64,000 nt of DNA from CBDAQA01 sp965247815 (lineage in GTDB: Bacteria; Planctomycetota; Phycisphaerae; Tepidisphaerales; Tepidisphaeraceae): NCBI GenBank assembly GCA_965247815.1, contig CBDFHW010000012.1, positions 496,001-560,000 of the forward strand, given 5' to 3'. The notes beneath the pieces were generated by a model that did no database searches, was not told the origin of the DNA, and saw only the letters and a program-made list of their open reading frames with translations. The translations under genes and the position numbers were made by a program. Below, one piece after another: positions 8,495-16,887 of this stretch. Each line of letters starts with the position of its first letter. Positions within the stretch are counted from its first letter, which is position 1.

Positions 8495-10843
8495 ATGTCC
8501 GAACAGTTGCAGTCCAAAATCCTGGAACATCTCAAGTCCGCCGACTACCGGCCCATCAAACCGCGCAGCGTGGCCGACAAACTCAAACTCGCCGACCAGC
8601 GAAACTACCACGCCTTCCGCGACGCGCTGAAGGAACTCATGCACGCCGGCCGGGTGGTCGCCGGCGCGAGCGGGACCATCATGCTCCCGGCCGAGCGCAC
8701 CCAGGAAGGGTTGATCCTCGGCAATTATCGCCACAACAAGCGCGGGTTCGGGTTCGTCGTCCCGACCGACCCCAGCGGGCACGAAGACCTGTTCATCCCC
8801 GAAGGTCACAACACCGGCGCGATGACCGGCGACATCGTCCGCGCGAAGATCACCAACAAAAGCCACCGCGACGGCAAGGCCATGTTCACCGGCCGGGTGA
8901 CCGAAATCGTGAGCCGGGGACAAAAACGGTTCGTCGGCTCGCTGGTCAAACAGGCCGGCGAATGGTTCGTGTTGCCCGACGGGAACATGCTGACCGAGCC
9001 GATCCTCGCGCCGGACGCGGCGTCCCGACACATCCGCGTGGGCACCAAGGTCGTCATCGAATTGACGACGTATCCCGGCGAGAACGGCGACCGTCCCAAG
9101 GGCGTGATCACCGAAGTGCTCGGGGCCGCCGGCGAGAAAGACGTCGACCTGAAAGCCGTCATCGTGCAGTTCAATCTGCCCGGTGACTTCCCCGACGAAG
9201 TGAAAAACCAGGCCCGGCAGGCGATCGACCATTTCGACCCCGAAGTCGAACGCAACAACCGGCTCGACCTGACCGACCAGATCGTCTGCACGATCGACCC
9301 GGACGACGCCAAGGACTATGACGACGCGATTAGCCTTCGCCAGCTGGAGAACGGCAACTGGGAACTCGGCGTGCACATCGCCGACGTGTCGTACTTTGTT
9401 CCGAAAGAAACGGCATTGGACCTCGAAGCCCGCGAGCGCGGGAACAGCTGTTATTTCCCCGGTCACGTGATTCCGATGCTGCCGGAGATTTTGTCTAACG
9501 GCGTTTGCTCGCTGCAGGAAGCGGTCCCTCGGCTCTGCAAGAGCGCGTTCATCACCTACGACGAAGACGCCCGGCCGATCGGCACTAAGTTCGCCAACAC
9601 GATCATTAACAGCCGAAAGCGGTTGCGCTACAAAGAAGCCCAGGCGATTCTCGACAAGCAGAAAATTATCCCCCACCCGCAAGGCGACCGCACGATCAAG
9701 GATTACGACGCCGACGTGGTCGAGTTGCTGTTTCAGATGGACACGCTGGCCAAGCGGTTGCAGAAGCGCCGCGTCGCCAACGGGCAGATCAATCTGGATT
9801 TGCCGGACACCGAACTGGTTCTCGACGAAGGCGGCAAGGTGGTCGATGCCGTTCCCGAGGACCAGAGCTACACGCACACGCTGATCGAAATGTTCATGGT
9901 CGAGGCGAACGAAGCCGTCGCCCGGTTGCTCGATTCACTGGGCGTCCCGTTCCTTCGGCGGACGCACCCCGAGCCCGCCGGCGACACGTCCGAGCGGTTG
10001 CGGACGTTCGTTCAGGTGGCCGGGTTCAAACTGCCCAAGGACGTGGACCGCAAGGCGATTCAAGGGCTGCTCGCCGCCGTGAAAGGCAAACCCGAAGGGT
10101 TCGCCGTTAACCTTGCCGTGCTGAAAAGCCTGACCCGCGCGGAATATTCACCGAAGGCGATCGGGCATTACGCCCTGGCCAGCGAGCATTACGGACACTT
10201 CACGTCCCCGATCCGGCGGTATGCCGATCTCACCGTGCATCGTCTGCTCGACATGTATTTCGAAGCCCGCGAAAAACCGGAACACCGCGGCGGGAAAAAG
10301 CGGAAGAAGAAGATCACGCTGCACGATGCCCCGACGTTCGACGAATTAGTCGACCTCGGGAAACACCTCGGCTTCACCGAACGCCGCGGCGACGACGCCG
10401 AGCGCGAGCTCCGGCAGGTGAAACTGCTCGAACTGCTGAAAAACCACATCGGTGAAGAGTTCCCCGGCGTGGTCACCGGCATCACCAACTTCGGCATCTT
10501 CATCCAGCTGCAGACGTACCTGATCGACGGACTGATTCGGTACGAAAACCTGATGGACGACTGGTGGGACGTCGACGCCAACGCCGGCGTCATCCGCGGG
10601 CAACGCACGGGCAAAAAGATCGGCATCGGAGACCAGGTCACGGCCCTGATCGTCCGGGTCGACCCGGCCCGGCGCGAACTCGACTTGGCCATCACGAAGC
10701 TGATCGGCAAAGCCGGTCACCCCGACCCGGTGGTCGTCAAACCCAAGGCCGGCGGTCAGAAAAAAGGCGGCAAAGGCAGACCCCCGCAACGCGGCGGCGG
10801 GAACAAGCGCAACGCCCGACCGAAATCACGCGGGCGGAAGTGA
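8495..10843 (+). CDS. rnr: Ribonuclease R (RNB-family 3'-5' exoribonuclease)
   Basis: RNase R degrades structured RNA from the 3' end with a magnesium-dependent RNB active site. The 782-residue protein has the family layout: N-terminal winged-helix-like region (1-60), cold-shock/OB domains (about 70-230), the RNB catalytic domain with DPDDAKDYDDAIS at about 267-279, and an S1 domain at about 650-740 (EFPGVVTGITNFGIFIQL). The end is a basic tail (QKKGGKGRPP, KRNARPKSRGRK) as in E. coli RNase R. The SEHYGHFTSPIRRYADLTVH stretch typical of the family is intact. It stands alone between repeats. Identity is firm. Confidence 0.97.
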   Translation: MSEQLQSKILEHLKSADYRPIKPRSVADKLKLADQRNYHAFRDALKELMHAGRVVAGASGTIMLPAERTQEGLILGNYRHNKRGFGFVVPTDPSGHEDLFIPEGHNTGAMTGDIVRAKITNKSHRDGKAMFTGRVTEIVSRGQKRFVGSLVKQAGEWFVLPDGNMLTEPILAPDAASRHIRVGTKVVIELTTYPGENGDRPKGVITEVLGAAGEKDVDLKAVIVQFNLPGDFPDEVKNQARQAIDHFDPEVERNNRLDLTDQIVCTIDPDDAKDYDDAISLRQLENGNWELGVHIADVSYFVPKETALDLEARERGNSCYFPGHVIPMLPEILSNGVCSLQEAVPRLCKSAFITYDEDARPIGTKFANTIINSRKRLRYKEAQAILDKQKIIPHPQGDRTIKDYDADVVELLFQMDTLAKRLQKRRVANGQINLDLPDTELVLDEGGKVVDAVPEDQSYTHTLIEMFMVEANEAVARLLDSLGVPFLRRTHPEPAGDTSERLRTFVQVAGFKLPKDVDRKAIQGLLAAVKGKPEGFAVNLAVLKSLTRAEYSPKAIGHYALASEHYGHFTSPIRRYADLTVHRLLDMYFEAREKPEHRGGKKRKKKITLHDAPTFDELVDLGKHLGFTERRGDDAERELRQVKLLELLKNHIGEEFPGVVTGITNFGIFIQLQTYLIDGLIRYENLMDDWWDVDANAGVIRGQRTGKKIGIGDQVTALIVRVDPARRELDLAITKLIGKAGHPDPVVVKPKAGGQKKGGKGRPPQRGGGNKRNARPKSRGRK

Positions 10844-10877
10844 TCCAGATTCGAGTCCAGAAGAAAACGTGGCGTTT

Positions 10878-10971
10878 CGTGGCACGGGCGTCCCGCCCGT
10901 GAATTCGAGCGGAGCGATCTTCATGCAAGCCGTGGAAGCAACAAGCGCACGGGCGAGACGCCGCTGCCACT
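10878..10971. repeat. GTGGCACGGGCGTC-family inverted repeat, copy 1
   Basis: The left arm CGTGGCACGGGCGTCCCGCC faces the right arm CACGGGCGAGACGCCGCTGC about 70 bases later. A second copy is at 14432-14525, with the same internal words (AGCGATCTTCAT and AGCGACCTTCAT). Translated, this family gives the ARASRPCACG and NGQDARAT type peptides that often contaminate planctomycete gene ends. Confidence 0.85.
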
Positions 10972-11064
10972 GCGGGATCAAGCGCAATGCCCGACCGAAG
11001 GCGCGTGGACGGAAGTGAATCAGACTTCGAATACGTTTCGCGACTTCTATCGGAAACCTTAATC

Positions 11065-11119
11065 TTTGATAGCCCCGCCCCGGCAGGGCGGGGATCGACG
11101 GGCCGGTTTTGCAACTTCC
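11065..11119. repeat. TTTGATAGCCCCG-family repeat, copy 2
   Basis: TTTGATAGCCCCGCCCCGGC then AGGGCGGGGATCGACG matches the element at 3068-3117 read on its minus strand. It lies 28 bases beyond the stop of the truncated nucleotidyltransferase gene. Confidence 0.7.
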
Positions 11120-11147
11120 CGCTCGATCGGCATCCTCCGCGCAAACT

Positions 11148-11384
11148 TCATGACTCCGACGGCAGGCTCTCGAGGTCGATATCGTCGCCGATGTATTGCG
11201 CCTGGAGTTCCGTTAACGCATTTAACAGTGAAGCCTCTGCGGCATCGGACCGCAACCAGACTACGTCGGCGTCTTCGGTGTTTCGGTTGAAGCCGTGGAA
11301 ATTAACCGCGTGCCCGCCGACGATCACGAACGGCACGCCACATCGCCGTAAGGTTTCAAAGATCGTTATGTCGTCCCGCATCAT
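11148..11384 (-). pseudogene. Truncated nucleotidyltransferase-fold protein
   Basis: The 78-residue reading frame begins like a stand-alone nucleotidyltransferase: FVIVGGHAVNFHGFNRNTED, then ADVVWLR. This is the GG..H..R.TED.D pattern of the MNT/AbiEii-like fold. It then stops after QAQYIGDDIDLESLPSES, where related proteins usually continue for another 60 or more residues. A dispersed repeat begins 28 bases further on. It overlaps the 3' end of the upstream 75-residue gene by 29 bases, as in a coupled pair. I read it as a 3'-truncated gene, though a short functional form cannot be excluded. Confidence 0.6.
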
Positions 11385-11583
11385 TTTCGCGCCACGAGAT
11401 CGAACGCGCTTTGAAATTTCGGGCCATTAAACGCCGGAGGCCCTCAGGAGAATTCGACAACATCTCCCAAGATTTCCGCTGCAGGCGACGCATTGCGGCC
11501 ATTCGCCCCGCCGGCGTCATCGCGTGCTGACGATGGCGTTGAAAGCGGTCCCGCTTCGCGAGTTGCTCGGCGATATCATTCAT
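11356..11583 (-). CDS. Small basic partner protein of a nucleotidyltransferase
   Basis: A 75-residue, Arg-rich helical protein: MNDIAEQLAKRDRFQRHRQH, then TPAGRMAAMRRLQRKSWEML and GLRRLMARNFKARSI. Short proteins of this shape, ending in RRNFKAR, are familiar to me directly upstream of nucleotidyltransferase genes in planctomycetes; this is memory-based family knowledge. The 29-base overlap with the downstream gene indicates translational coupling. It may be the antitoxin-like or targeting half of a two-gene unit. No catalytic motif is present. Confidence 0.6.
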   Translation of the reverse strand: MNDIAEQLAKRDRFQRHRQHAMTPAGRMAAMRRLQRKSWEMLSNSPEGLRRLMARNFKARSISWRENDAGRHNDL

Positions 11584-11655
11584 TCCAATATCTTACTATT
11601 TTCCGACGAAGTTTGCTGCCCTTCAACTTTGGTCCGCGCGCCGGGTACATTCAAG

Positions 11656-11661
11656 TAAGAT
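11656..11661 (+). promoter_or_regulatory. -10-like TAAGAT before moxR
   Basis: TAAGAT is followed by 7 bases and ATG 11669. The first in-frame ATG (11660) overlaps the hexamer itself, so a leaderless start at 11669 is the better choice. Confidence 0.5.
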
Positions 11662-11668
11662 GCCGACC

Positions 11669-12706
11669 ATGACCCCACCCGCTGTTTCGTACGATGCCGA
11701 CGCCGACGAAGCCGACCTGCATGCCGTCCAGAACCTTCGGGTGACCCACAACGCGATCAAGACCGAGCTGGCCAAGGTCATCGTCGGGCAGCAGCAGGTG
11801 GTCGACGAACTGCTGATCTCCCTGTTTACCCGCAGCCACGCGTTGCTGGTCGGAGTGCCGGGGCTTGCCAAAACGCTGCTGATTTCCACCCTGTCGCAGG
11901 CGCTGGACCTGTCGTTCAAGCGTATTCAGTTCACCCCCGACCTGATGCCCAGCGACATCACCGGCACCGAGGTGATCTTTCACGACCCCGAGACCAACCA
12001 ACGGCAATTTAAGTTCATCAAGGGCCCTATTTTCGCCAACATCGTTTTAGCCGACGAGATCAACCGCACGCCCCCCAAAACACAGGCGGCCATGCTCGAG
12101 GCGATGCAGGAGCGCAAGGTCACCGCGGCCGGCTTGGAGCACCGGTTGCCCGACCCGTTTTTCGTGCTCGCGACCCAGAACCCGGTCGAACAGGAAGGGA
12201 CCTATCCGCTGCCCGAAGCGCAGCTCGACCGGTTCATGTTCATGATTCTGGTCGACTACCCCACCGCGGCCGAGGAACGGCAGATCATGAAAATGGGCAC
12301 GGGCCTGCCGGGGCAAAAACCGCAATCAGTGGTCGGCGGGGAAGATATCCTGCGATTGCAAAACGTCGTCCGGCGGGTGCCGGTCGCCGACCACGTCTAT
12401 GCCTATGCCGAGAAGCTGGTCCGAGTCACCCGGCCGAAAACGCCCGAGGCGCTCGACTTCTGCAAGAAATGGCTCACCTGGGGCGCCGGCCCGCGCGCGA
12501 GCCTGAACCTGATCCTCGCCGCTAAAGCCCGCGCGATTCTCAACGGCCAGTTCCACGTCAGCTGTGAAGACGTCGCCGCGGTCGCCCCGGCCATTTTCCG
12601 CCACCGCCTGATCCCCAACTTCGCCGCCCAGAGCGAAGGCGTCACGCCCGAAGAAATCACAAGGCGAATCATCGAGGCGATCCCCAAGGACACGAAGCTG
12701 AGCTAG
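11669..12706 (+). CDS. MoxR-family AAA+ ATPase
   Basis: A 345-residue AAA+ ATPase of the MoxR group, thought to act as a chaperone for assembly of VWA-domain proteins at the membrane. Walker A is GVPGLAKT (about 62-69), Walker B is LADEINRTPPKTQ (about 126-138), and the sensor stretch FVLATQNPVEQEGTYPLPEA is complete. The C-terminal lid domain contains GAGPRASLNLILAAKARA, typical of the family. It heads a set with DUF58, BatA-like and VWA genes on the same strand, although the decayed toxin locus lies between it and DUF58. Its stop codon overlaps the stop of the antisense toxin pseudogene by two bases. Confidence 0.95.
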   Translation: MTPPAVSYDADADEADLHAVQNLRVTHNAIKTELAKVIVGQQQVVDELLISLFTRSHALLVGVPGLAKTLLISTLSQALDLSFKRIQFTPDLMPSDITGTEVIFHDPETNQRQFKFIKGPIFANIVLADEINRTPPKTQAAMLEAMQERKVTAAGLEHRLPDPFFVLATQNPVEQEGTYPLPEAQLDRFMFMILVDYPTAAEERQIMKMGTGLPGQKPQSVVGGEDILRLQNVVRRVPVADHVYAYAEKLVRVTRPKTPEALDFCKKWLTWGAGPRASLNLILAAKARAILNGQFHVSCEDVAAVAPAIFRHRLIPNFAAQSEGVTPEEITRRIIEAIPKDTKLS

Positions 12707-12966
12707 CCGAACTTGCTGTCGAATTCGTTGTGTGATCCGATCCACGCCCACTCAACCGTATCCCCGATTCGCTCTCCCACGGCTCGATATTGGTCGTTGA
12801 TCCGAACCGACTAAACGTTGTCGTAACCGGCCAGTTTTTTAAATCGAAGGGAGGGGTGATCCATGTTTTGTGAAAAAAGCCGATACGCTCGCCGCGCTGC
12901 TTCTTTGACACGTGGTTCGAGCGCAGTGTATGCGCGCCAGAAACTGGGCCGCGTCATCGAACGCAT
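12703..12966 (-). pseudogene. RelE/ParE-like toxin interrupted by one in-frame stop
   Basis: Read on the minus strand from ATG 12966, 88 codons give a complete type II toxin except for one TAG at codon 52 (12811-12813). Before it: RPSFWRAYTALEPRVKEAAR, RAYRLF and HPSLRFKKLAGYDNV. After it: SVRINDQYRAVGERIGDTVE, then WAWIGSHNEFDSKFG. The C-terminal block is the classic WxWIGSHxEYD ending of RelE/HigB-like mRNA interferases. In relatives the residue after NV is normally Trp, so TGG to TAG is the likely change. The start is 10 bases after the antitoxin stop, the usual operon spacing. It is not expected to make active toxin unless the stop is suppressed or translation restarts. Confidence 0.85.
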
Positions 12967-12976
12967 GGACGCGACC

Positions 12977-13195
12977 TCAAAGGCGATCCGGGTCCAGCAC
13001 GGCTGATCCCTCGGCGGCAGAATCTTTCAGAAACGCCTCTAATTTCGGCCGCGGTTTCTCGTCCGCTATAATCTGTTCCCAGCGTTGATCACCTTCGCGG
13101 GCCAGCAGAAATCTCGCGAAATCCGCAACTTCCATCTGCTTCGCCTCGGGCAGTTGTTCACAGATCTTCAAAAGTTCCTGAGTTTCGACGCTCAT
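12977..13195 (-). CDS. Antitoxin-like protein (DUF2281-like)
   Basis: A 72-residue protein: MSVETQELLKICEQLPEAKQ, then MEVADFARFLLAR. This is the usual start of DUF2281/SpoVT-like antitoxins that precede RelE/ParE toxins. The C-terminal half is charged and probably the toxin-wrapping part. It is intact while the downstream toxin carries a nonsense codon. It probably binds its own promoter just upstream of 13195, but no clear operator was identified. Confidence 0.75.
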   Translation of the reverse strand: MSVETQELLKICEQLPEAKQMEVADFARFLLAREGDQRWEQIIADEKPRPKLEAFLKDSAAEGSAVLDPDRL

Positions 13196-13454
13196 GTCAT
13201 AATTCTACCGGAGTTGTTCGAAACTTCCATTTTTTCCAATGCTTTACGATCGCGCCGCCTTGGTAGTTCCGGACGCAGTGTCACTCCGCAGCCACGAAGC
13301 ATCGCCCGCTGGTTTAACTGCTTGTAATAAACAATGCGGCGTGAAGACTGTAATTATTGGTCTGCCGTGGGTTCGCGCGCTCGATGGTTCGCATGAACGA
13401 TCGTCCGACCTCACAGATCAGTCGTCGCTCGACATCGTTAGCGGGCAAAGCAAT

Positions 13455-14393
13455 ATGGATTCGCTGCTCGATCCAACCACGATCAACCAGGCCGAGGCCC
13501 TCGGGCTTCAGGCGCGGTACGTCGTGGACGGGTATATGGCCGGGGAACACAAATCGCCGTTCCGTGGTTTTTCGATCGAGTTCACCCAGCACCGCGAATA
13601 CGTGCCCGGCGACGACACCCGCCGGCTGGATTGGAAAGTGCTCGGGCGGACCGAGCGGTATTTCATCAAGCAGTACGAACAGGAAACCAACTTCGTCGCG
13701 CACGTGCTGCTCGACGGCAGCGAAAGCATGCAATACGGATCGGGCACCGGTGGCGGTGGGCCGGTGAGTAAAAAGCTCAAGCCCGCCGGCGTGTCGAAGT
13801 TTGATTACGCCCGGGTGATGGCCGCGTGCCTTTCGTATCTGATTTTGCAGCAGCGCGACGCCGTCACGCTCGGCATCTTCGACCAATCCATCCGGCAATA
13901 CGTCCCGCGGACCAGCAACCTGGCGAGCATTCATTCGATCATGGCCACTCTCAGCGCGTTTCGCCCGGCGCAGGCGACGGGCATCGGTGAAGTGCTGCAC
14001 GGCCTGTCCGGGCAGGTCAAACGCCGGGGAATTGTGATTGTCATCAGCGACCTGTTCGACGACGAACAGAAAATTCTCGACGGCCTGCAGCACCTGCGGT
14101 TCGGCGGCAGCGAGGTGATCGTGTTTCACACGATGGACCCGTACGAGCTGGAATTCCCGTTCGCCGGGAACGTCGAGTTCGCGGGATTGGAACCGCGTCC
14201 CGGGGCGACGCCGCTCCGCACCCGACCGGCCGAGATTCGCAAGACGTACCTGGCCGAGATGAACGCGTTTCGCACCCGCCTCCGCGAAGGATGCGAACGC
14301 AACTCGACGCATTACGTGCCGGTCAACACCGGCGCACCGCTAAGCGAAGTGTTGACCGGTTATCTGGTCTCGAGACAGCGGATGAAACGATGA
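13455..14393 (+). CDS. DUF58 domain protein (VWA-like)
   Basis: A 312-residue cytoplasmic DUF58 protein. The family signature GFSIEFTQHREYVPGDDTRR is followed by LDWKVLGRTERYFIKQYEQE and the MIDAS-like VLLDGSESMQYG at about 88-99. A Gly-rich loop (GSGTGGGG) follows. Members are encoded with MoxR ATPases and BatA/B-type membrane proteins. ATG 13455 is chosen because the conserved region begins about 40 residues later, and the longer open frame upstream has no family match. The 259-base gap upstream shows no other gene. The next gene follows after a block of dispersed repeats. Confidence 0.92.
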   Translation: MDSLLDPTTINQAEALGLQARYVVDGYMAGEHKSPFRGFSIEFTQHREYVPGDDTRRLDWKVLGRTERYFIKQYEQETNFVAHVLLDGSESMQYGSGTGGGGPVSKKLKPAGVSKFDYARVMAACLSYLILQQRDAVTLGIFDQSIRQYVPRTSNLASIHSIMATLSAFRPAQATGIGEVLHGLSGQVKRRGIVIVISDLFDDEQKILDGLQHLRFGGSEVIVFHTMDPYELEFPFAGNVEFAGLEPRPGATPLRTRPAEIRKTYLAEMNAFRTRLREGCERNSTHYVPVNTGAPLSEVLTGYLVSRQRMKR

Positions 14394-14431
14394 ACGCCGG
14401 CACTGCATACAAATCGCAACGGCGCCTTCAA

Positions 14432-14525
14432 GTGGCACGGGCATCCTGCCCGTTTGTTCGAGCAAAGCGACCTTCATCCAATCGCTGTGGAGCCCGCAAG
14501 CACACGGGCGAGACGCCCTTGCCAC
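14432..14525. repeat. GTGGCACGGGCGTC-family inverted repeat, copy 2
   Basis: The left arm GTGGCACGGGCATCCTGCCC faces the right arm ACACGGGCGAGACGCCCTTG, followed by CCAC. It lies inside the operon between DUF58 and the BatA-like gene. Confidence 0.85.
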
Positions 14526-14565
14526 GACGGACCACGCCATCCGTCCGGCTTCCAAAAGTCTGCTT

Positions 14566-14600
14566 TCGGATTTCGAGCTTCGGATTTCGGATTTCCTCCT
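14566..14600. repeat. TTCGGATTTCGGATTTC repeat, copy 1
   Basis: TTTCGGATTTCGAGCTTCGG is followed by ATTTCGGATTTC directly before the start of the BatA-like gene. The same words occur as an inverted pair at 56672-56806. The repeat sits where the ribosome-binding site should be. Confidence 0.7.
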
Positions 14601-14601
14601 G

Positions 14602-16887
14602 ATGTTCCTCTACCCCGCCATGCTCTTCGGTCTGCTCGCGGTGGGAATTCCCGTCGTGATCCACCTGCTAAATAAGCGGAAGTACGACCGCGTGCAGTGG
14701 GCGGCGATGCGATTTCTGCTAACCGCCAGTGAGCAGAACCAGCGCCGGCTCCGACTCGAAGACCTGCTCCTGCTTTTGCTCCGCTGCGGGTTGATCGTCT
14801 GCCTGGCGGTCGCGCTGGCGCGGCCGGTCTTCAGCAAGGCCGGCAGCCTGCTCGGCCGCGGTAGCGTGACGGCCGTCATCGCGATCGACAACTCGGCCAG
14901 CATGACCGGCACCGACGGGGTCGGCTCGCGATTTCAAAATGCCAAGACCGCCGCGGCGCAGATCATCGATTCTCTGCCCGCCGGTTCGGCCGTCTCGGTG
15001 CTGCTGGTCAGCAACGTTGTCGACGGGGTCCTCCCGTCCCCCACTTACGATTTATCGCTGGCGCGGAAAGCGATTCACGATGCCGCGTTAACCGACCGGT
15101 CGACCGACCTGCTGCCCGCGTTCCGAACCGCGTTCGAGACTTTGAAAAAGTCGCCGGGCTCGAAAGAGTTTTATCTGCTGACCGACGGACAACGCACGGG
15201 CTGGTCCCAGACGGCCGATGTGGCGCAGCTGCTGGCCGACGCCCGCGAAGATGTGACAGCAAAAATCGTTCTGCTAGGCCCGCAGGTGCACGACAACGTC
15301 GGCGTTTCCGACCTCCGCGTCGGCGGGGATCTGGTCCCGATCGACCGCCCGCTGCGGTTCGAGACGACAATCACAAACTACGGGACTTCGGAGATCAAAA
15401 ACGCGACGGTTCAGTTGCGGGTGGACGACGCCGGGCAGCGCGGGCCCGCCGAGAACGAAGCGGTGGTCGATTCGATTGCCGCCGGGCAGTCGCGGGTGGT
15501 GTCGCTGTTCGGCAAGCTCCGCACGGCCGGGGCGCACGCGGTCACCGCTTCGATCGCGGCCGACCGAATGCCCGCCGACGACCGGCGCACGATCGTCGTG
15601 AAAGCCGTCGCCAAGCTGAAAATTCTGCTCGTCAACGGCGACACGACCGGGCCGGCCGAGAAAACCGGGGTCACATTTCTTCGAAGCGCGTTGCTGCCGA
15701 TCCCCGCGAGCCAGCTGGCCGACTATTTTCTGCAGGTCACGACGATTCCCGAATCGCAATTGGCGACGACGGCGTTGAGCGATTACGCCGTGACGATCGC
15801 GGCCGACGTAGCCGACTTCGACCCCCGCACGGCCGACAAGCTCGCCGACTATGTTCACCACGGCGGCGGGCTGATTCTGTTTCCCGGGCCGAACACCAAG
15901 CCCGCGGGATACAACCGACAGCTGGGCGAGCGGCTGAGTATCCTGCCCGCGGTGCTCGGCAGTCCCCGGGGTGACCCGGCCGATCAGTCGCATTTTTTTA
16001 CGCTGCAGTCGGAGCATTTCGAGCACCCGATCGCGTCGATCTGGAACGACGGCCAGAACGGCTCGCCCGCCGCCGCGCATTTTTTCAGAGCTTTTTCGCT
16101 CGACCCCAGGCGACACACAAAATATAACGCAAACGCCGAAACAGACGGAAGTAAAGCAAAAACGGTGTCGGACACCGTTTCGTCGGAAACGTCGTCTACA
16201 CAAAAAACGGTGTCGGACACCGTTTTTCTTGCGGATGGCACTGTTGCCGGTTTTGACGAATCGGTTGCCGCTTCGGCGGTGGTGGTCGCGTACGCCGACG
16301 GCTCACCGGCGGTCGTGCAACGCGGCGGCGTGATTTTGTTCAGCAGCACCGCGGGCACGTCGTGGAACGATCTGGCGGACCACGGTGGGCTTTTTCTGCC
16401 GCTGGTCTACCGCAGCGTCGCGTCGCTGATCGCCCGGGGGGACCGGCCGTTGAACGTCGGTGTCGGCGTTCCCTTCCGAGAGTTTCTGCCGATGGACGAT
16501 CTCGCCCGGCCGGTCGTGATTACCGACCCGTCTGGTCAAAAATCGGACACGACCGTTGCGCTGCAAGCCGGCCGTGCGATGCTGCAGGTGTCGCAGACGC
16601 CGGTGGCTGGTGCGTATCAGGCGATCGCGACTGGCGGGACGGGCGTAGCGGTGCAGTTCGCCGCGCAGGCGGACGCGAACGAATCCCGGCTCGAAGCATT
16701 GGCCGACACCGAAACCGCCGAGCTGTCGCGCGGGGCGACGGTCATCCACTGGACGCCGGCGACCGTGCTCTGGTCGGCAAGTACGGCACGCTCGGCCAAC
16801 GACTGGTGGATTCCGCTGGCGGCGCTGGCCCTGCTGCTGGCGGCCGCGGAGCCGTTTATCGCGAATTATTTCAGCGAGGCGAAATGA
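14602..16887 (+). CDS. BatA-like membrane protein with VWA domain
   Basis: A 761-residue membrane protein. The BatA N-terminus is present (FLYPAMLFGLLAVGIPVVIH, LLNKRKYDRVQWAAMRFL). A second membrane segment at about 53-75 precedes a VWA domain with MIDAS AIDNSASM at about 94-101 and LLTDGQRTGW at about 192-201. A glutamine-amidotransferase-like region follows, and the last membrane segment is near 735-755. Residues 520-526 and 535-541 are both KTVSDTV, read from two dispersed palindromes, so about 30 residues here are a recent low-complexity insertion. The frame is kept. The stop TGA overlaps the ATG of a 28-codon frame. It works with MoxR, DUF58 and the next VWA protein in an envelope function that remains undefined. 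Confidence 0.88.
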   Translation: MFLYPAMLFGLLAVGIPVVIHLLNKRKYDRVQWAAMRFLLTASEQNQRRLRLEDLLLLLLRCGLIVCLAVALARPVFSKAGSLLGRGSVTAVIAIDNSASMTGTDGVGSRFQNAKTAAAQIIDSLPAGSAVSVLLVSNVVDGVLPSPTYDLSLARKAIHDAALTDRSTDLLPAFRTAFETLKKSPGSKEFYLLTDGQRTGWSQTADVAQLLADAREDVTAKIVLLGPQVHDNVGVSDLRVGGDLVPIDRPLRFETTITNYGTSEIKNATVQLRVDDAGQRGPAENEAVVDSIAAGQSRVVSLFGKLRTAGAHAVTASIAADRMPADDRRTIVVKAVAKLKILLVNGDTTGPAEKTGVTFLRSALLPIPASQLADYFLQVTTIPESQLATTALSDYAVTIAADVADFDPRTADKLADYVHHGGGLILFPGPNTKPAGYNRQLGERLSILPAVLGSPRGDPADQSHFFTLQSEHFEHPIASIWNDGQNGSPAAAHFFRAFSLDPRRHTKYNANAETDGSKAKTVSDTVSSETSSTQKTVSDTVFLADGTVAGFDESVAASAVVVAYADGSPAVVQRGGVILFSSTAGTSWNDLADHGGLFLPLVYRSVASLIARGDRPLNVGVGVPFREFLPMDDLARPVVITDPSGQKSDTTVALQAGRAMLQVSQTPVAGAYQAIATGGTGVAVQFAAQADANESRLEALADTETAELSRGATVIHWTPATVLWSASTARSANDWWIPLAALALLLAAAEPFIANYFSEAK
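16158..16227. repeat. ACGGTGTCNGACACCGT palindromes, doublet 3, inside a gene
   Basis: Copies at 16158-16180 and 16202-16227, 21 bases apart, lie within the BatA-like coding region and are translated. Both have G as the central base. They match the intergenic copies base for base over the core palindrome. Confidence 0.95.

Noticed and set aside
8252..9877. 541-codon open frame antisense to RNase R
   Set aside because: Its sequence is the mirror of the RNase R codon pattern in GC-rich DNA, with no domain of its own. Similar shadows were dismissed at 39199-40377, 52197-53381, 58237-59409 and 21910-23052.
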